DNA of 64,000 bases from Gordonia sp. ABSL11-1 (GTDB lineage Bacteria > Actinomycetota > Actinomycetes > Mycobacteriales > Mycobacteriaceae). Position numbers and translations under genes: made by a program. The stretch spans positions 1 through 64,000 of the forward strand of contig NZ_JASXSI010000020.1 of NCBI RefSeq assembly GCF_030315685.1, read 5' to 3'. A model generated the notes under the pieces. It saw nothing but the letters and a program-made list of their open reading frames with translations. It was not told the DNA's origin and made no database searches. Positions 1 to 13,364 of the stretch are shown piece after piece; the first letter of the stretch is position 1; each line of letters starts with the position of its first letter.

Positions 1-813
1 ATCGACAAGCGTCCCGGCGATGCGGCCGATCAGCTGACCGACAGCGACTGGTTCGAGCGTCTCGCCCGTGCCGGTCATGTGGTGAGTGGTCTGCTCCATC
101 TCCTCATCGCGTACATCGTTCTGCGCCTGGCGTTCGGCGACCCTGGGAGCGCCGACCAGTCGGGAGCGCTCTCGATCTTCGCGTCGTCGACCGGGGGTCG
201 CCTGGCCCTGTGGGTGGCCGTTGTGGCGTTCGTGGCGATGGCCCTGTGGCGCATCGCCGAGACGATCGTGGGTCCGCATCCGTCGGAACCGCGGTCCGAC
301 GACGACGACGGCGTCTTCGATCGTGCGAAGGCAGGGGCGCTTGCGGTGGTCTATCTCGCGTTCGCGTGGTCGGCAGGCCAGTTCGCGATGGGCCAGGGCA
401 AGTCCAGTGGACAGCAGAACGCCGGCCTCAGTGCCCGGCTCATGGAGTCGACGGCCGGGAAGGCCGTGCTCGTCGTCGCGGGACTGATCATCATCGCCGT
501 CGGCGCCTATCACGTCTACAAGGGCGTCTCGCGGTCATTCTTCGACGACCTGCGGATCGGCGACGACAACCAGGCGGTGAAAGTCACCGGGATCGTGGGT
601 TACGCGGCCAAGGGCATCGTCTTGGCGGGCGCGGGGATTCTCGTCGTGGTCGCCGCGATCACGGCGGACCCGTCGAAGGCGACCGGCCTCGACGGAGCGG
701 TGAAGACGGTCGCGGGGTGGCCTGCCGGTCAGTTCCTGCTGGTTCTCGCAGCGCTGGGACTCGCGGCATATGGGGTCTACTGCTTTGTGATGGCGCATTA
801 CGCGCGGATGTGA
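1..813 (+). CDS. DUF1206 membrane protein, 5' partial
   Basis: The frame is open from the first base of the window and ends at TGA 811-813. A GTG at 79 could be read as a start, but the codons before it give WFERLARAGHVV, the usual N-terminal signature of DUF1206 proteins, so the gene begins upstream of the window. Several hydrophobic stretches alternate with short charged loops, including LLHLLIAYIVLRLAF, LALWVAVVAFVAMAL and VLVVAGLIIIAVGAYHVYKG. This is consistent with the paired-helix repeats of this family of multi-pass inner-membrane proteins. The biochemical role of DUF1206 is not known. No partner gene is visible: the next gene on this strand has a different character and lies 209 bases downstream. 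Confidence 0.85.
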   Translation: MDKRPGDAADQLTDSDWFERLARAGHVVSGLLHLLIAYIVLRLAFGDPGSADQSGALSIFASSTGGRLALWVAVVAFVAMALWRIAETIVGPHPSEPRSDDDDGVFDRAKAGALAVVYLAFAWSAGQFAMGQGKSSGQQNAGLSARLMESTAGKAVLVVAGLIIIAVGAYHVYKGVSRSFFDDLRIGDDNQAVKVTGIVGYAAKGIVLAGAGILVVVAAITADPSKATGLDGAVKTVAGWPAGQFLLVLAALGLAAYGVYCFVMAHYARM

Positions 814-1005
814 CGTCGCCGAGTTCATCGGACAACATCTGGCGAGAATGGAAGATGTTTGAAAATGGTCCTGACCATCGACGGGTAATACAGGCCTGCC
901 AACGCGGTGGCACACACACTTCCCGGACATCCAGCACACCCGAGGGCCTATCATTCGATTTAAAAGTTATGGTTCCGTGAGCGATCTAGCCATTCCGCTC
1001 CATAC

Positions 1006-1015
1006 TTATGCATAA
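1006..1015. promoter_or_regulatory. 10-bp perfect palindrome at start of AlbA_2 gene
   Basis: TTATGCATAA is a perfect dyad just before the preferred ATG at 1023. It sits in an AT-richer stretch of the 209-base intergenic region that otherwise shows nothing recognisable. It could be an operator for self-regulation by the downstream AlbA_2 protein, which carries C-terminal winged-helix-like sequence. A 10-bp palindrome may also be chance. Confidence 0.25.
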
Positions 1016-1022
1016 TAGGCCC

Positions 1023-2693
1023 ATGGAGTTACGCGCACTGATCGCAGGCGGGGAGACCTTTACGACCGAGTTCAAACGCTCGGACATCAACGACAAGGAC
1101 CTCACCAAGGCAGTTGCGTGCTTGGCGAACGGAGATGGCGGAGTACTACTGATCGGAGTCGATGACGATGGCACCATAGTTGGCGCCTCGCCTCGCCATG
1201 GACGAGTAACCGAACCTGCGCGCGTTGCGGCGTACATCCAGGCCAACACCGAACCCGCACTTGCGGTCGGTGTCTACCTCGAGACACTCGATGGGCAAGA
1301 GATCATTCGCATAGATGTGCCGCGTGGAGACCCAGGACCCATCGGAACAAAGTTGGGCGTCTTCACCAAACGCGTACTCAAGTCGACAGGCCAACCTGAG
1401 TGCGCCCCGATGACGGCTCACGAGATCGTCAGCATGGGCATGGTGACCCGCGGACAGGATTTCGCGGCGTCAATCGCATGGGACGCCAGCATGAGCGATC
1501 TCGACCCCCTTGAGTTCGACCGTTTTCGGCGGCTGTGCCACGGAGTCGGCGACGAGCTCGCAGACCTCTCGGATGAGGATGTACTGCGCGCTCTTGGCCT
1601 CGTACCAATTGCCGCGCCAGTCAGCATCGGCGCCATCCTGCTGTTCGGAACAGTTGCAGCGGTGCAACGGTGGGTTCCCAACGCAGAAGTGCTCTTCCAG
1701 GATGCTCGATCCGGTTACCAACCGACGAACATCAGAATTGTCCAGCCTCTCCTTCGCAGTGCCGAGCATCTTCGTGAACTCATCGATGCCCGCAATACAG
1801 TGACCGAACTGATCGCTGGGCTCCATCGGATCGAGGTGCCACTCATTCCCTCGATCACACGGCGGGAAGCGGTGGCCAACGCGCTGGTCCACCGTGACTA
1901 TGCGGCCATGGGTCCGGCTCGCGTGCAGTTGACCGATAGTTCTTTCGTGGTCGCCAACCCCGGCGGGTTTCCACCCGGCGTCACCACCCAGAACATCCTC
2001 GACCAATCGCGGCCCCGCAGCCCGATTCTCGCCGCCGCCTTCAAGCGCGCCGGTTTGGTAGAGCGACGAGGCAAGGGCGTCAACGACATGTTCGAACAGC
2101 AATTGCGCGCAGGCCGGGACGCACCTGACTACTCGCACAGCACCAGCGAATCGGTAGTCGTCACCGTCCCCCTCGGCAACGCCGACCTCGATCTGGTCCG
2201 GTTCTTGCTCACCTGGGAAAACGAGCACCAAGAGCCACTCAGCCTCGACGAACTACGGATCGTCCACGAAGTGAAGACCTCCGGTTCGGCGACGAGTCTC
2301 GAAGTGGCGGGCGAACTGCATCTCATCTCCGCCAGCGTGAAAACGAGTCTCGGTCATCTGGTCGAGTGTGGAATCCTCGAGTCTCGCGGAGTTGGTCGAA
2401 GTCGCAAATACCATCTCACCGCACGATTCTATGACCTCGCCCAGGATCGCAACGCCTACGTGCGCGTCAAGGGAATTGACCCCCTCCAGCAGGAGCGAAT
2501 GATCACCGACTACGCCAACGCCTACGGCTCGATCACCCGAAGCCAAGCCGCCGAGTTGTGCCAGACGACCCCGACCCAGGCGCGATCAGTCCTCAAACGC
2601 TTGGTCGATGACGGCCGACTACGTCTGACTGGAGAACGCCGAGGCGCGCGATACATACCGCGAGAATCACCCGAAGAAAGTGTGGATAGGTGA
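1023..2693 (+). CDS. AlbA_2 (Schlafen-like) domain ATP-binding regulator
   Basis: About 556 residues from the ATG at 1023; an in-frame ATG at 1008 lies inside a palindrome and neither start has a convincing ribosome site. The N-terminal part has the AlbA_2 pattern (TEFKRS, then LANGDGGVLLIGVDDDGTIVG, within roughly residues 10-130). The middle contains the HATPase_c_4 signature (REAVANALVHRDY and NPGGFPPGV, roughly residues 280-340) seen in RecG-like transcriptional regulators. The C-terminal 150 residues look like tandem winged helices. Family members are DNA-binding or nucleic-acid-associated regulators, often in accessory or defence loci; the exact function is unknown. Base composition is visibly less GC-rich than the flanking core genes, and the gene ends 19 bases from the 3' end of tRNA-Ala, a common integration site. 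No integrase and no duplicated tRNA end were found. Confidence 0.8.
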   Translation: MELRALIAGGETFTTEFKRSDINDKDLTKAVACLANGDGGVLLIGVDDDGTIVGASPRHGRVTEPARVAAYIQANTEPALAVGVYLETLDGQEIIRIDVPRGDPGPIGTKLGVFTKRVLKSTGQPECAPMTAHEIVSMGMVTRGQDFAASIAWDASMSDLDPLEFDRFRRLCHGVGDELADLSDEDVLRALGLVPIAAPVSIGAILLFGTVAAVQRWVPNAEVLFQDARSGYQPTNIRIVQPLLRSAEHLRELIDARNTVTELIAGLHRIEVPLIPSITRREAVANALVHRDYAAMGPARVQLTDSSFVVANPGGFPPGVTTQNILDQSRPRSPILAAAFKRAGLVERRGKGVNDMFEQQLRAGRDAPDYSHSTSESVVVTVPLGNADLDLVRFLLTWENEHQEPLSLDELRIVHEVKTSGSATSLEVAGELHLISASVKTSLGHLVECGILESRGVGRSRKYHLTARFYDLAQDRNAYVRVKGIDPLQQERMITDYANAYGSITRSQAAELCQTTPTQARSVLKRLVDDGRLRLTGERRGARYIPRESPEESVDR

Positions 2694-2712
2694 ACGGATG
2701 AATTGAGGAAAG

Positions 2713-2788
2713 TGGTGGAGCCTAGGAGATTCGAACTCCTGACATCTGCCTTGCAAAGGCAGCGCTCTACCAACTGAGCTAAGGCCCC
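2713..2788 (-). tRNA. alaT: tRNA-Ala (TGC anticodon), CCA encoded
   Basis: The minus strand folds as a standard cloverleaf. The acceptor arm pairs GGGGCCT with AGGCTCC, the D-loop region is AGCTCAGTTGGTAGAGC, the anticodon loop is TTTGCAA with anticodon TGC, and the T-arm contains GTTCGAATC. The terminal CCA is encoded (TGG at 2713-2715 on the plus strand). It lies 61 bases downstream of tRNA-Ile, as in the ileT-alaT pair next to gyrA in mycobacteria, so the two are probably cotranscribed. Confidence 0.97.
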
Positions 2789-2849
2789 GTGCCGGTCAGA
2801 TCAGTGACCGGACTGGGTGCGAATCGGGTGTCGACGACACCTCTCGCAG

Positions 2850-2923
2850 TGGGCCTAGGAGGACTTGAACCTCCGACCTCTTCGTTATCAGCGAAGCGCT
2901 CTAACCGCCTGAGCTATAGGCCC
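2850..2923 (-). tRNA. ileT: tRNA-Ile (GAT anticodon)
   Basis: On the minus strand the acceptor arm pairs GGGCCTA with TAGGCCC, with discriminator A. The anticodon stem CTTCG/CGAAG encloses loop CTGATAA, giving anticodon GAT. The T-arm contains GTTCAAGTC. CCA is not encoded, so pcnA or another CCA-adding activity must finish this tRNA. It is the first tRNA of the pair downstream of the DUF3566 gene. Confidence 0.97.
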
Positions 2924-2977
2924 TTGAACCGAGGTGTGAGATTACCCGACCGGAGGCAGAACAGCCAAAACGGCTGG

Positions 2978-3847
2978 TCAGTCGAGGTCGGCCAGGGTCA
3001 CCTCGGCGCCGCCGATGAGGTCGGCACACAGGTTGTAGATGTAGGCGCCGATGGTGGCGAGAGCGGTCAGCAGGATCGCGTTGACCGCCCCGAGCAGGAC
3101 TGCCCACCCGAACACCGCACCAACGCCGATCAGGTCGCCCTCGCTGGTGGACCCGTCGGCCGTGCCGAGCGTGGCGAACGAGCTGTTGACCTGATCCCAC
3201 ACGCCCATGCCGTCGAGGATGAGATACAGCACCGCCACCGAGATCATCCAGATGAGGAACCCCGCCACCGACAACACCGCCGCGATCTTGAACGTCGCCC
3301 ACGGATCGATACGACGGATCTGCACCGCGGCACGCAGCGGCCGCGTCGCACCGATCTCGGTCGGCGCCGAGCGCGGCGCCGCCGGGGTGGGGGCGGTCGC
3401 CGCAGTGGGGGTGTTCACGTGATGGATCGCGTCCAGATTCGGCAACTGCTCGGCCGGCAGATTGTCACGATCGATGTGCCGCGTGGGCGACTCGACGAAC
3501 TTCTCGGTCGGCTCTGCCGTGGCGGTGACGGTCGATCCCCGACCCTGGGATCCACCATGGCCTTCGCCGTCACGCGGGTCATCGAGCTTGGTGATCGGTG
3601 CCTGCTGACCGCTGATGCTCGCAGCAGCTGTGCCGCTGACGACACCGCGCGGCGGCGGTCCGGGTGGGCGTCCGCTGCCGTTGGGACCCTCCGACGACTG
3701 CGGAGAACCGTTGGGGCCCCGCTGCCACGGCGGCACGAGGCCACCGGGAGAGGTCCCCTGCCCCTGCGGCCCCGGACCAGAGGCCGTGTGAGGACCGGAA
3801 TCCCCGTTGGTCGGCTTCTTGTCGTCCGGTGTGTTCGGTGAGCTCAC
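2978..3847 (-). CDS. DUF3566 membrane protein downstream of gyrA
   Basis: About 289 residues. The GTG at 3847 is chosen because GAGGGA lies six bases upstream; a TTG at 3853 would add two residues. Residues 1-165 or so are low-complexity, rich in Pro, Gly, Ser and Thr and probably disordered in the cytoplasm. The C-terminal 120 residues form the DUF3566 domain: it opens RRIDPWATFKIAAV and carries two strong membrane segments (SVAGFLIWMISVAVLYLIL and GWAVLLGAVNAILLTALATIGAYIY). The family is almost always encoded directly after gyrA in actinobacteria (M. tuberculosis Rv0007 type). Its function is unknown; cell-envelope or division roles have been suggested from conservation. It lies 65 bases after gyrA and is followed by the tRNA pair. 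Confidence 0.9.
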   Translation of the reverse strand: MSSPNTPDDKKPTNGDSGPHTASGPGPQGQGTSPGGLVPPWQRGPNGSPQSSEGPNGSGRPPGPPPRGVVSGTAAASISGQQAPITKLDDPRDGEGHGGSQGRGSTVTATAEPTEKFVESPTRHIDRDNLPAEQLPNLDAIHHVNTPTAATAPTPAAPRSAPTEIGATRPLRAAVQIRRIDPWATFKIAAVLSVAGFLIWMISVAVLYLILDGMGVWDQVNSSFATLGTADGSTSEGDLIGVGAVFGWAVLLGAVNAILLTALATIGAYIYNLCADLIGGAEVTLADLD

Positions 3848-3912
3848 TGGCAATCCCTCATTCGGTGGTCGTACGACCCACCCTAACCGCTACCGGTGGT
3901 CGTTCCTGGGCG

Positions 3913-6408
<2,496 letters not shown>

Positions 6409-6455
6409 GAAAGTTCCTTCTCCGGGGTCACAGGCAACGCGAGGTCGATGAGGAC

Positions 6456-8750
<2,295 letters not shown>

Positions 8751-8810
8751 TGGCGATCCGTTTGTGGACAGACGGCAAATCTGGCGTCTACGGATTGCTG
8801 GATACCGTTC

Positions 8811-9380
8811 TCACCCGTAGGTGTCGCGCGGCCCCCGGCCGGAGATGTGTCGGGGACCCTTCCGCCAGGACGGAGCCTTGGGTCCGGTGATCCGCAGACT
8901 GGTCACCATCCCGTCGCCGACGGCCTTCGCGATCTTCGCCAGGATGGTCGACTGCATGTATCGCAGCTGCGTGGCCCAGGCCGTCGACTCCGCCTGGATG
9001 TGTAAGACGTTGTCGGTCAGGGTCGTTGGCTGCGCATGTGCCGCGATGTCGGGGCCGACGATCTGGTCCCACATGCCCAGGACCGTGCCCTGACCGATCT
9101 GCGACTCCCAACCGCGCTCCTTGGCGAGCCGGCCCGTCAGACGCCCGAGGGGCTGCGGATCCCGCGAGTCGGGACCCGAGCCGGACCAGGTGCGACGACG
9201 ACCGGCGGCCCGCCGCGCACTGGGCATCGGAGAGGAACGGCCTTGTCCGACGGATTTTCCGGCCGCACGCGCGGCGGCGCGGGCTTCCTCGAGGGCGCGG
9301 CGGGCAAGTTCATATCCCGACGAATGGCCGGAGGGCTCGCGCGGACCCGAGGAGTTGCCCGGCCCTGATGAGTCCGTCAT
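8811..9380 (-). CDS. DUF721 domain protein between recF and gyrB
   Basis: 189 residues. The ATG at 9380 overlaps the recF stop as ATGA, which fixes the start and implies translational coupling. Residues 1-75 are low-complexity, starting with a Ser/Gly/Pro-rich stretch and a short AEEA-type helix ([13 protein letters not shown]). Residues 78-165 form the DUF721 domain, with [18 protein letters not shown] and [12 protein letters not shown]. The family (DciA-like) has been linked to loading of the replicative helicase in bacteria that lack DnaC. Here it is encoded within the dnaA-dnaN-recF-gyrB operon, consistent with a replication role (M. tuberculosis Rv0004 position). Assignment to DciA function is inference. 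Confidence 0.9.
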   Translation of the reverse strand: MTDSSGPGNSSGPREPSGHSSGYELARRALEEARAAARAAGKSVGQGRSSPMPSARRAAGRRRTWSGSGPDSRDPQPLGRLTGRLAKERGWESQIGQGTVLGMWDQIVGPDIAAHAQPTTLTDNVLHIQAESTAWATQLRYMQSTILAKIAKAVGDGMVTSLRITGPKAPSWRKGPRHISGRGPRDTYG

Positions 9381-10570
9381 GTGCTGCCCTCCCCGGCGGC
9401 GACCTCGGATGCGGTCGAGTACCGCGTCCCATTGTCCTCCACCACGTCGACGGCCACCCGACGTCCGCCGATCGAGGCCGGGATGTCGTCGGGCACGGCG
9501 GCGGTGATGAGCAGTTGCTCCGCCGACTCGGTGAACGACACCAGCTGGGAGCGGCGCTGGGCGTCGAGTTCGGCGAACACGTCGTCGAGCATGATGACCG
9601 GTTCGATACCCTCGGCGCGCACGAGCTCGACGGATCCGAGTCGTAGGGCGAGTGCCAGCGACCAGGACTCCCCGTGACTGGCGAATCCCTTCGCGATGTC
9701 GTCGCCGAGCATGATGTCGATGTCGTCGCGGTGCGGCCCAACGAGACTGACGCCGCGGTCGATCTCCTTGGTCCGCAGCTCTGCCAGCCGTGTCAGCAGG
9801 ATCTCCGCGATCTGTTCCGGCGAGGCGGCGACATCGTCGGAGGCCACGACGTCTGGACCGGCGGAGGCACGATAGGTCAGGGTCGCCGGCCGCGAGTGCG
9901 GAGCGATCGACGCGTACGACTCGGTGACGTGCGGTGTCAGTTGTCGGAGGACATCGATGCGCGCAGCGGTCACCTGTCCGCCGAGATCGGCGAGTTGTCC
10001 GTCCCAGACGTCGAGGGTGCTGATGACCGAGTCGGCGTCGGATCCTCCACGCCGCAGCGCTGCACCTGCCGTCTTGAGCAGCGCGGAACGCTGACGGAGG
10101 ACGCGGTCGTAGTCGGAACGTGCTGCGGCCCAACGAGGTCCACGCTGCGCTACGAGTTCGTCGATGAACCGTCGCCGGTCCGACGGGTCCCCTCGCACGA
10201 GCAACAGATCCTCCGGCGCGAACATGACGGCACGCAGAATGCCCAGGATGTCGCGGGCCCGCCGCGCCGGGCTGCCGTTGATGGTCGCCTTGTTGGCACC
10301 CTCGGCGTTGATCTGCAGCTGAACGGTCAGTTCCCGTCCCATGTTCTCGACCGTGCCGATCACCGTCGCCGCCGAGGTCCCACTGTGGACGAGAGGTCCG
10401 TCGGTGCTGACCCGGTGGGACCGCAAAGTGCCCAGGTAGTAGACCGCCTCGAGCAGGTTGGTCTTGCCGAATCCGTTGCGGCCCACAAAGATCGTGGGTT
10501 CGGGGCGCAGCGTCAGATCGATCTCGCGCCACGAGCGGAAGTCGCGGAGATGGAGTTCGCGGACGAACAC
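9377..10570 (-). CDS. recF: DNA replication and repair protein RecF
   Basis: About 397 residues from the GTG at 10570, which lies one base after the gnd stop. The frame runs to 10633, but family members begin near [13 protein letters not shown]. The Walker A motif is GRNGFGKTN, with the ABC-type signature region around the middle and Walker B as [13 protein letters not shown]. RecF binds gapped DNA and promotes RecA loading with RecO and RecR. It sits between gnd and the DUF721 gene, overlapping the latter by four bases, in the origin-proximal operon. Confidence 0.96.
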   Translation of the reverse strand: MFVRELHLRDFRSWREIDLTLRPEPTIFVGRNGFGKTNLLEAVYYLGTLRSHRVSTDGPLVHSGTSAATVIGTVENMGRELTVQLQINAEGANKATINGSPARRARDILGILRAVMFAPEDLLLVRGDPSDRRRFIDELVAQRGPRWAAARSDYDRVLRQRSALLKTAGAALRRGGSDADSVISTLDVWDGQLADLGGQVTAARIDVLRQLTPHVTESYASIAPHSRPATLTYRASAGPDVVASDDVAASPEQIAEILLTRLAELRTKEIDRGVSLVGPHRDDIDIMLGDDIAKGFASHGESWSLALALRLGSVELVRAEGIEPVIMLDDVFAELDAQRRSQLVSFTESAEQLLITAAVPDDIPASIGGRRVAVDVVEDNGTRYSTASEVAAGEGST

Positions 10571-10571
10571 G

Positions 10572-11498
10572 TCAATCGGCAGATGGCGTACCGGTCTCGC
10601 CCACCGAACGCCCCTGCTTGTCGGTGACGGCATGCCCGCCGAACTGATTGCGAAGGGCCGACACGGCTTTCAGCGCCGGCGAACCCTGATCCTGACGTGA
10701 CGCGAACCGGGCGAACAGCGCCGCGGAGATGACGTTGGCGGGCACGGAATGTCGGATCGCCTCTTCGACGGTCCACCGTCCTTCACCGGAATCGGTGGTG
10801 TAGTCGGAGATCTCGGTGAACCCCGGATCCTCCTGCAACGCGCGGACGAGCAACTCGAGCAGCCACGACCGCACGACGGTGCCCTTGGTCCAGGCCCGCA
10901 GGGTCCCCTCGACATCGGTGATGAGCGGCTCGGCAGTCAGCAGTTCGTAGCCCTCACCGTAGGCGTGCATCAGGCCGTACTCGACGCCGTTGTGCACCAT
11001 CTTGGCGTAGTGGCCGGCGCCGACGGGGCCCGCATGGACGAATCCGTCGGCGCGATCACCCTCGGGCCGCAGTGCGTCGAAGATCGGCATGGCTCGCTCG
11101 ACGTCGCCGTCGGTGCCGCCGACCATCAGCCCGTACCCGTTCTGCAGCCCCCACACACCGCCGGAGACACCGCAGTCGATGTAGCCGATTCCCTTGTCTC
11201 CCAACAATTGCGAGTTGGGAAGATCGTCGGTGTACTTGGAGTTGCCGCCGTCGATGACGAGATCGCCGGACTCGAGATGCTCGGCGAGCGACTTGATGGT
11301 GCTCCGTGTGGGATCACCGGAGGGCACCATCACCCACACCACCCGCGGTGCCTCGAGGCCGGCGACCATGTCGGCCAGAGTGGCGACGTCGGACACCTCC
11401 GGCCGCGGGTCGTAGCCGACGACTTGATGTCCGGCGTCCTGGATACGGGTGCGCATGTTGGCACCCATCTTTCCGAGTCCGACCAGTCCGAGTTGCAT
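10572..11498 (-). CDS. gnd: 6-phosphogluconate dehydrogenase, short decarboxylating type
   Basis: 308 residues, the length of the short (Gnd-type, often NAD-preferring) class rather than the 470-residue class. The N-terminal Rossmann fold opens MQLGLVGLGKMGANM, with GYDP where the cofactor ribose binds. The substrate-binding signature is IDCGVSGGVWGLQNGYGLMVGG. The catalytic helix has HYAKMVHNGVEYGLMHAYGEG with the catalytic lysine. It converts 6-phosphogluconate to ribulose 5-phosphate in the pentose phosphate pathway. GGAGG lies seven bases before the ATG. Placement between dnaN and recF is also known from non-tuberculous mycobacteria. Confidence 0.95.
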   Translation of the reverse strand: MQLGLVGLGKMGANMRTRIQDAGHQVVGYDPRPEVSDVATLADMVAGLEAPRVVWVMVPSGDPTRSTIKSLAEHLESGDLVIDGGNSKYTDDLPNSQLLGDKGIGYIDCGVSGGVWGLQNGYGLMVGGTDGDVERAMPIFDALRPEGDRADGFVHAGPVGAGHYAKMVHNGVEYGLMHAYGEGYELLTAEPLITDVEGTLRAWTKGTVVRSWLLELLVRALQEDPGFTEISDYTTDSGEGRWTVEEAIRHSVPANVISAALFARFASRQDQGSPALKAVSALRNQFGGHAVTDKQGRSVGETGTPSAD

Positions 11499-11545
11499 CG
11501 TCGTGCCTCCGGGGTTGGAGATGGATGTGCGGGTGGGAAGAGACC

Positions 11546-12715
11546 TCAGCCGGGCAGTCGGACCGGCATCAGCAGGTAGGTGAACACGCTGTCGGGTGCG
11601 ACGAAGGCGCCCGACTCGTCAGCGACGGGCTCATCACCGGTCGACGGACGCAGCACGGCGGGACGGCTCGGCGTCGTGAAACCGAAATCAACCGACGGCA
11701 CACCGATCGCGGAGAGACCGTCCTGCAGATACCCCGGATTGAACGCGATGGTCAGCGGCTCGCCGTGAAACTGCACGGGCAGCTCCTCCTCGGCCTTGCC
11801 GGCCTCGTCGCCACCGGCGGTCAGCAGCAGCGTGCCCTCGCTGAACTCCATCCGGACCTGGGCCCCACGCTCGGCGACCAGAGCGACACGCTTGATCGCC
11901 TCGATCAGCGGCGCGCTGTCGATCGTCGCGACGGCGGTGTGGCTGGCCGGCAGCAACTGACGGAACTTCGGGAACTCGGCGTCGAGGAGCCGGGTGGTGG
12001 TGCGCTTGGTCTCACCGAGGATGCCCAGGATGCCCTCGCCGCCGATGGCGGATCCGGTGCCGAAGGCGAGCGAGATCTGGCCGGTGGCCTCGGATCCCGC
12101 GGTGCGGGCGCTCTCCGAGAGGGTCTTGGCCGGCACGAGCACCGCACCCGAGGTCTCACCGGTCGTCGGCTCCCACTCGAGTTCACGGACGGCGAGGCGG
12201 AAGCGGTCGGTCGCGGCGAGCACGACCCGGTTGCCCTCGATCTCGACACGCACACCGGTCAGCATCGGGAGCGTGTCGTCGCGGCCGGCGGCAACCGCGA
12301 CCTGGCCGATGGCCTCCGCGAAGACCTGCGCCGGGATCGTGCCCGTGACGGTCGGGGGCTTGGGCAGCTCGGGGTAGTCCTCGACCGGCATCGTCGGGAG
12401 GGAAAACTTCGCGCTGCCGCAGGCGATGGCGACGCGGGACCCGTCGAGGGTGACGTCGACCGGTTTGTTCGGCAGGGCCTTGGTGATGTCGGCGAGCAGA
12501 CGACCGGACACGAGCACCTTGCCCGGCTCGGCTACCTCGGCAGCGACGGCCTCCTGCGCAGACACCTCGTAATCGAAGCCGGAGACCTCCAAACCGGTGT
12601 CACCGGCGGTCAGCACCACACATCCCAGCACCGGGACCGGCGGACGAGCCGGCAGGCTGCGGGCCACCCAGGCAACGGAATCTGCGAACTCGTCACGCGC
12701 GACACGGAACTTCAT
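11546..12715 (-). CDS. dnaN: DNA polymerase III sliding clamp (beta subunit)
   Basis: 389 residues from the ATG at 12715 ([14 protein letters not shown]). The frame is open further upstream, but that stretch belongs to the origin region. Three clamp domains follow in order, with typical sequences such as [27 protein letters not shown] in the middle domain. The C-terminus ends in [10 protein letters not shown], the conserved cleft-forming end of beta clamps. It tethers the replicative polymerase to DNA. The upstream 649 bases to dnaA contain oriC, and gnd follows after 47 bases. Confidence 0.97.
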   Translation of the reverse strand: MKFRVARDEFADSVAWVARSLPARPPVPVLGCVVLTAGDTGLEVSGFDYEVSAQEAVAAEVAEPGKVLVSGRLLADITKALPNKPVDVTLDGSRVAIACGSAKFSLPTMPVEDYPELPKPPTVTGTIPAQVFAEAIGQVAVAAGRDDTLPMLTGVRVEIEGNRVVLAATDRFRLAVRELEWEPTTGETSGAVLVPAKTLSESARTAGSEATGQISLAFGTGSAIGGEGILGILGETKRTTTRLLDAEFPKFRQLLPASHTAVATIDSAPLIEAIKRVALVAERGAQVRMEFSEGTLLLTAGGDEAGKAEEELPVQFHGEPLTIAFNPGYLQDGLSAIGVPSVDFGFTTPSRPAVLRPSTGDEPVADESGAFVAPDSVFTYLLMPVRLPG

Positions 12716-13364
12716 GCTGGGTGGTTGCCCTTCTCTGTTCTGCTGACTCTCGTCACACCCACCCTCGTCCGCCGCGCTCACAACGGATCGGTGGGATTGC
12801 CCGGTCTGGATGCCGACTGGGATTTCCACTGTAGAACGAGCCTGCCAGACGGGGAGCTGTTGGGGCGAACTGTGCGAGCCGGTGTCGCCGGCCCGGCGCC
12901 CGTGTCGTCGGCGCTGTGCACAAGCCCTTCTTTGAAAAGATGTTCTTCAGAGAGGGATCCATCTCAGTATTAGGGCCTGTGAATCTGTGGATGAACGTCG
13001 GATCTCCCAGCTCACCCCGTGCGGATGACTGTGGACGTGTGGTGGATGGTCGTCGAGCGAATGACACGAGCTGTGTGGAGTTCTCATTCTGTTCCCTCTT
13101 TGTCCACGCGCGGTGCACATGACATCCCCGGTTATCCCGAACTCTGTCCACAGCCGGTGATGAACGATTCCGAGCCGGATCCGGCGGTGGCATCACCGGA
13201 TCCGAGCGGCGGAAACCCTGTGGTTCGAGTTGAGGGTTGTGTCGTCGAGGGCGTGGATGACGCGTTCGCGGCGGGCGCCGGGCGCTCAGGACGCAACGTC
13301 GCGCGCAGACCGAGCTGCGTGTGTCCACGACGAATCGACTCCGCCCATGCGGAGTGGGGGCGCC
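12716..13364. other. oriC: oriC, chromosomal origin (dnaA-dnaN intergenic)
   Basis: This 649-base noncoding region carries a cluster of DnaA-box-like nonamers related to the actinobacterial consensus TTGTCCACA. Seen are TTGTGCACA (minus, 12915-12923), TCATCCACA (minus, 12986-12994), TTGTCCACG (13100-13108), CTGTCCACA (13144-13152) and weaker matches near 13030, 13132 and 13319. An AT-richer stretch around 12922-12975, beginning CTTCTTTGAAAAGATG, is a plausible unwinding element. The dnaA-dnaN gap is the known origin site in mycobacteria and relatives. The region must also contain the dnaN promoter. Confidence 0.85.

Noticed and set aside
814-1007. Attachment-site copy of the tRNA-Ala 3' end upstream of the AlbA_2 gene
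   Set aside because: No match to the tRNA 3' sequence was found by eye.
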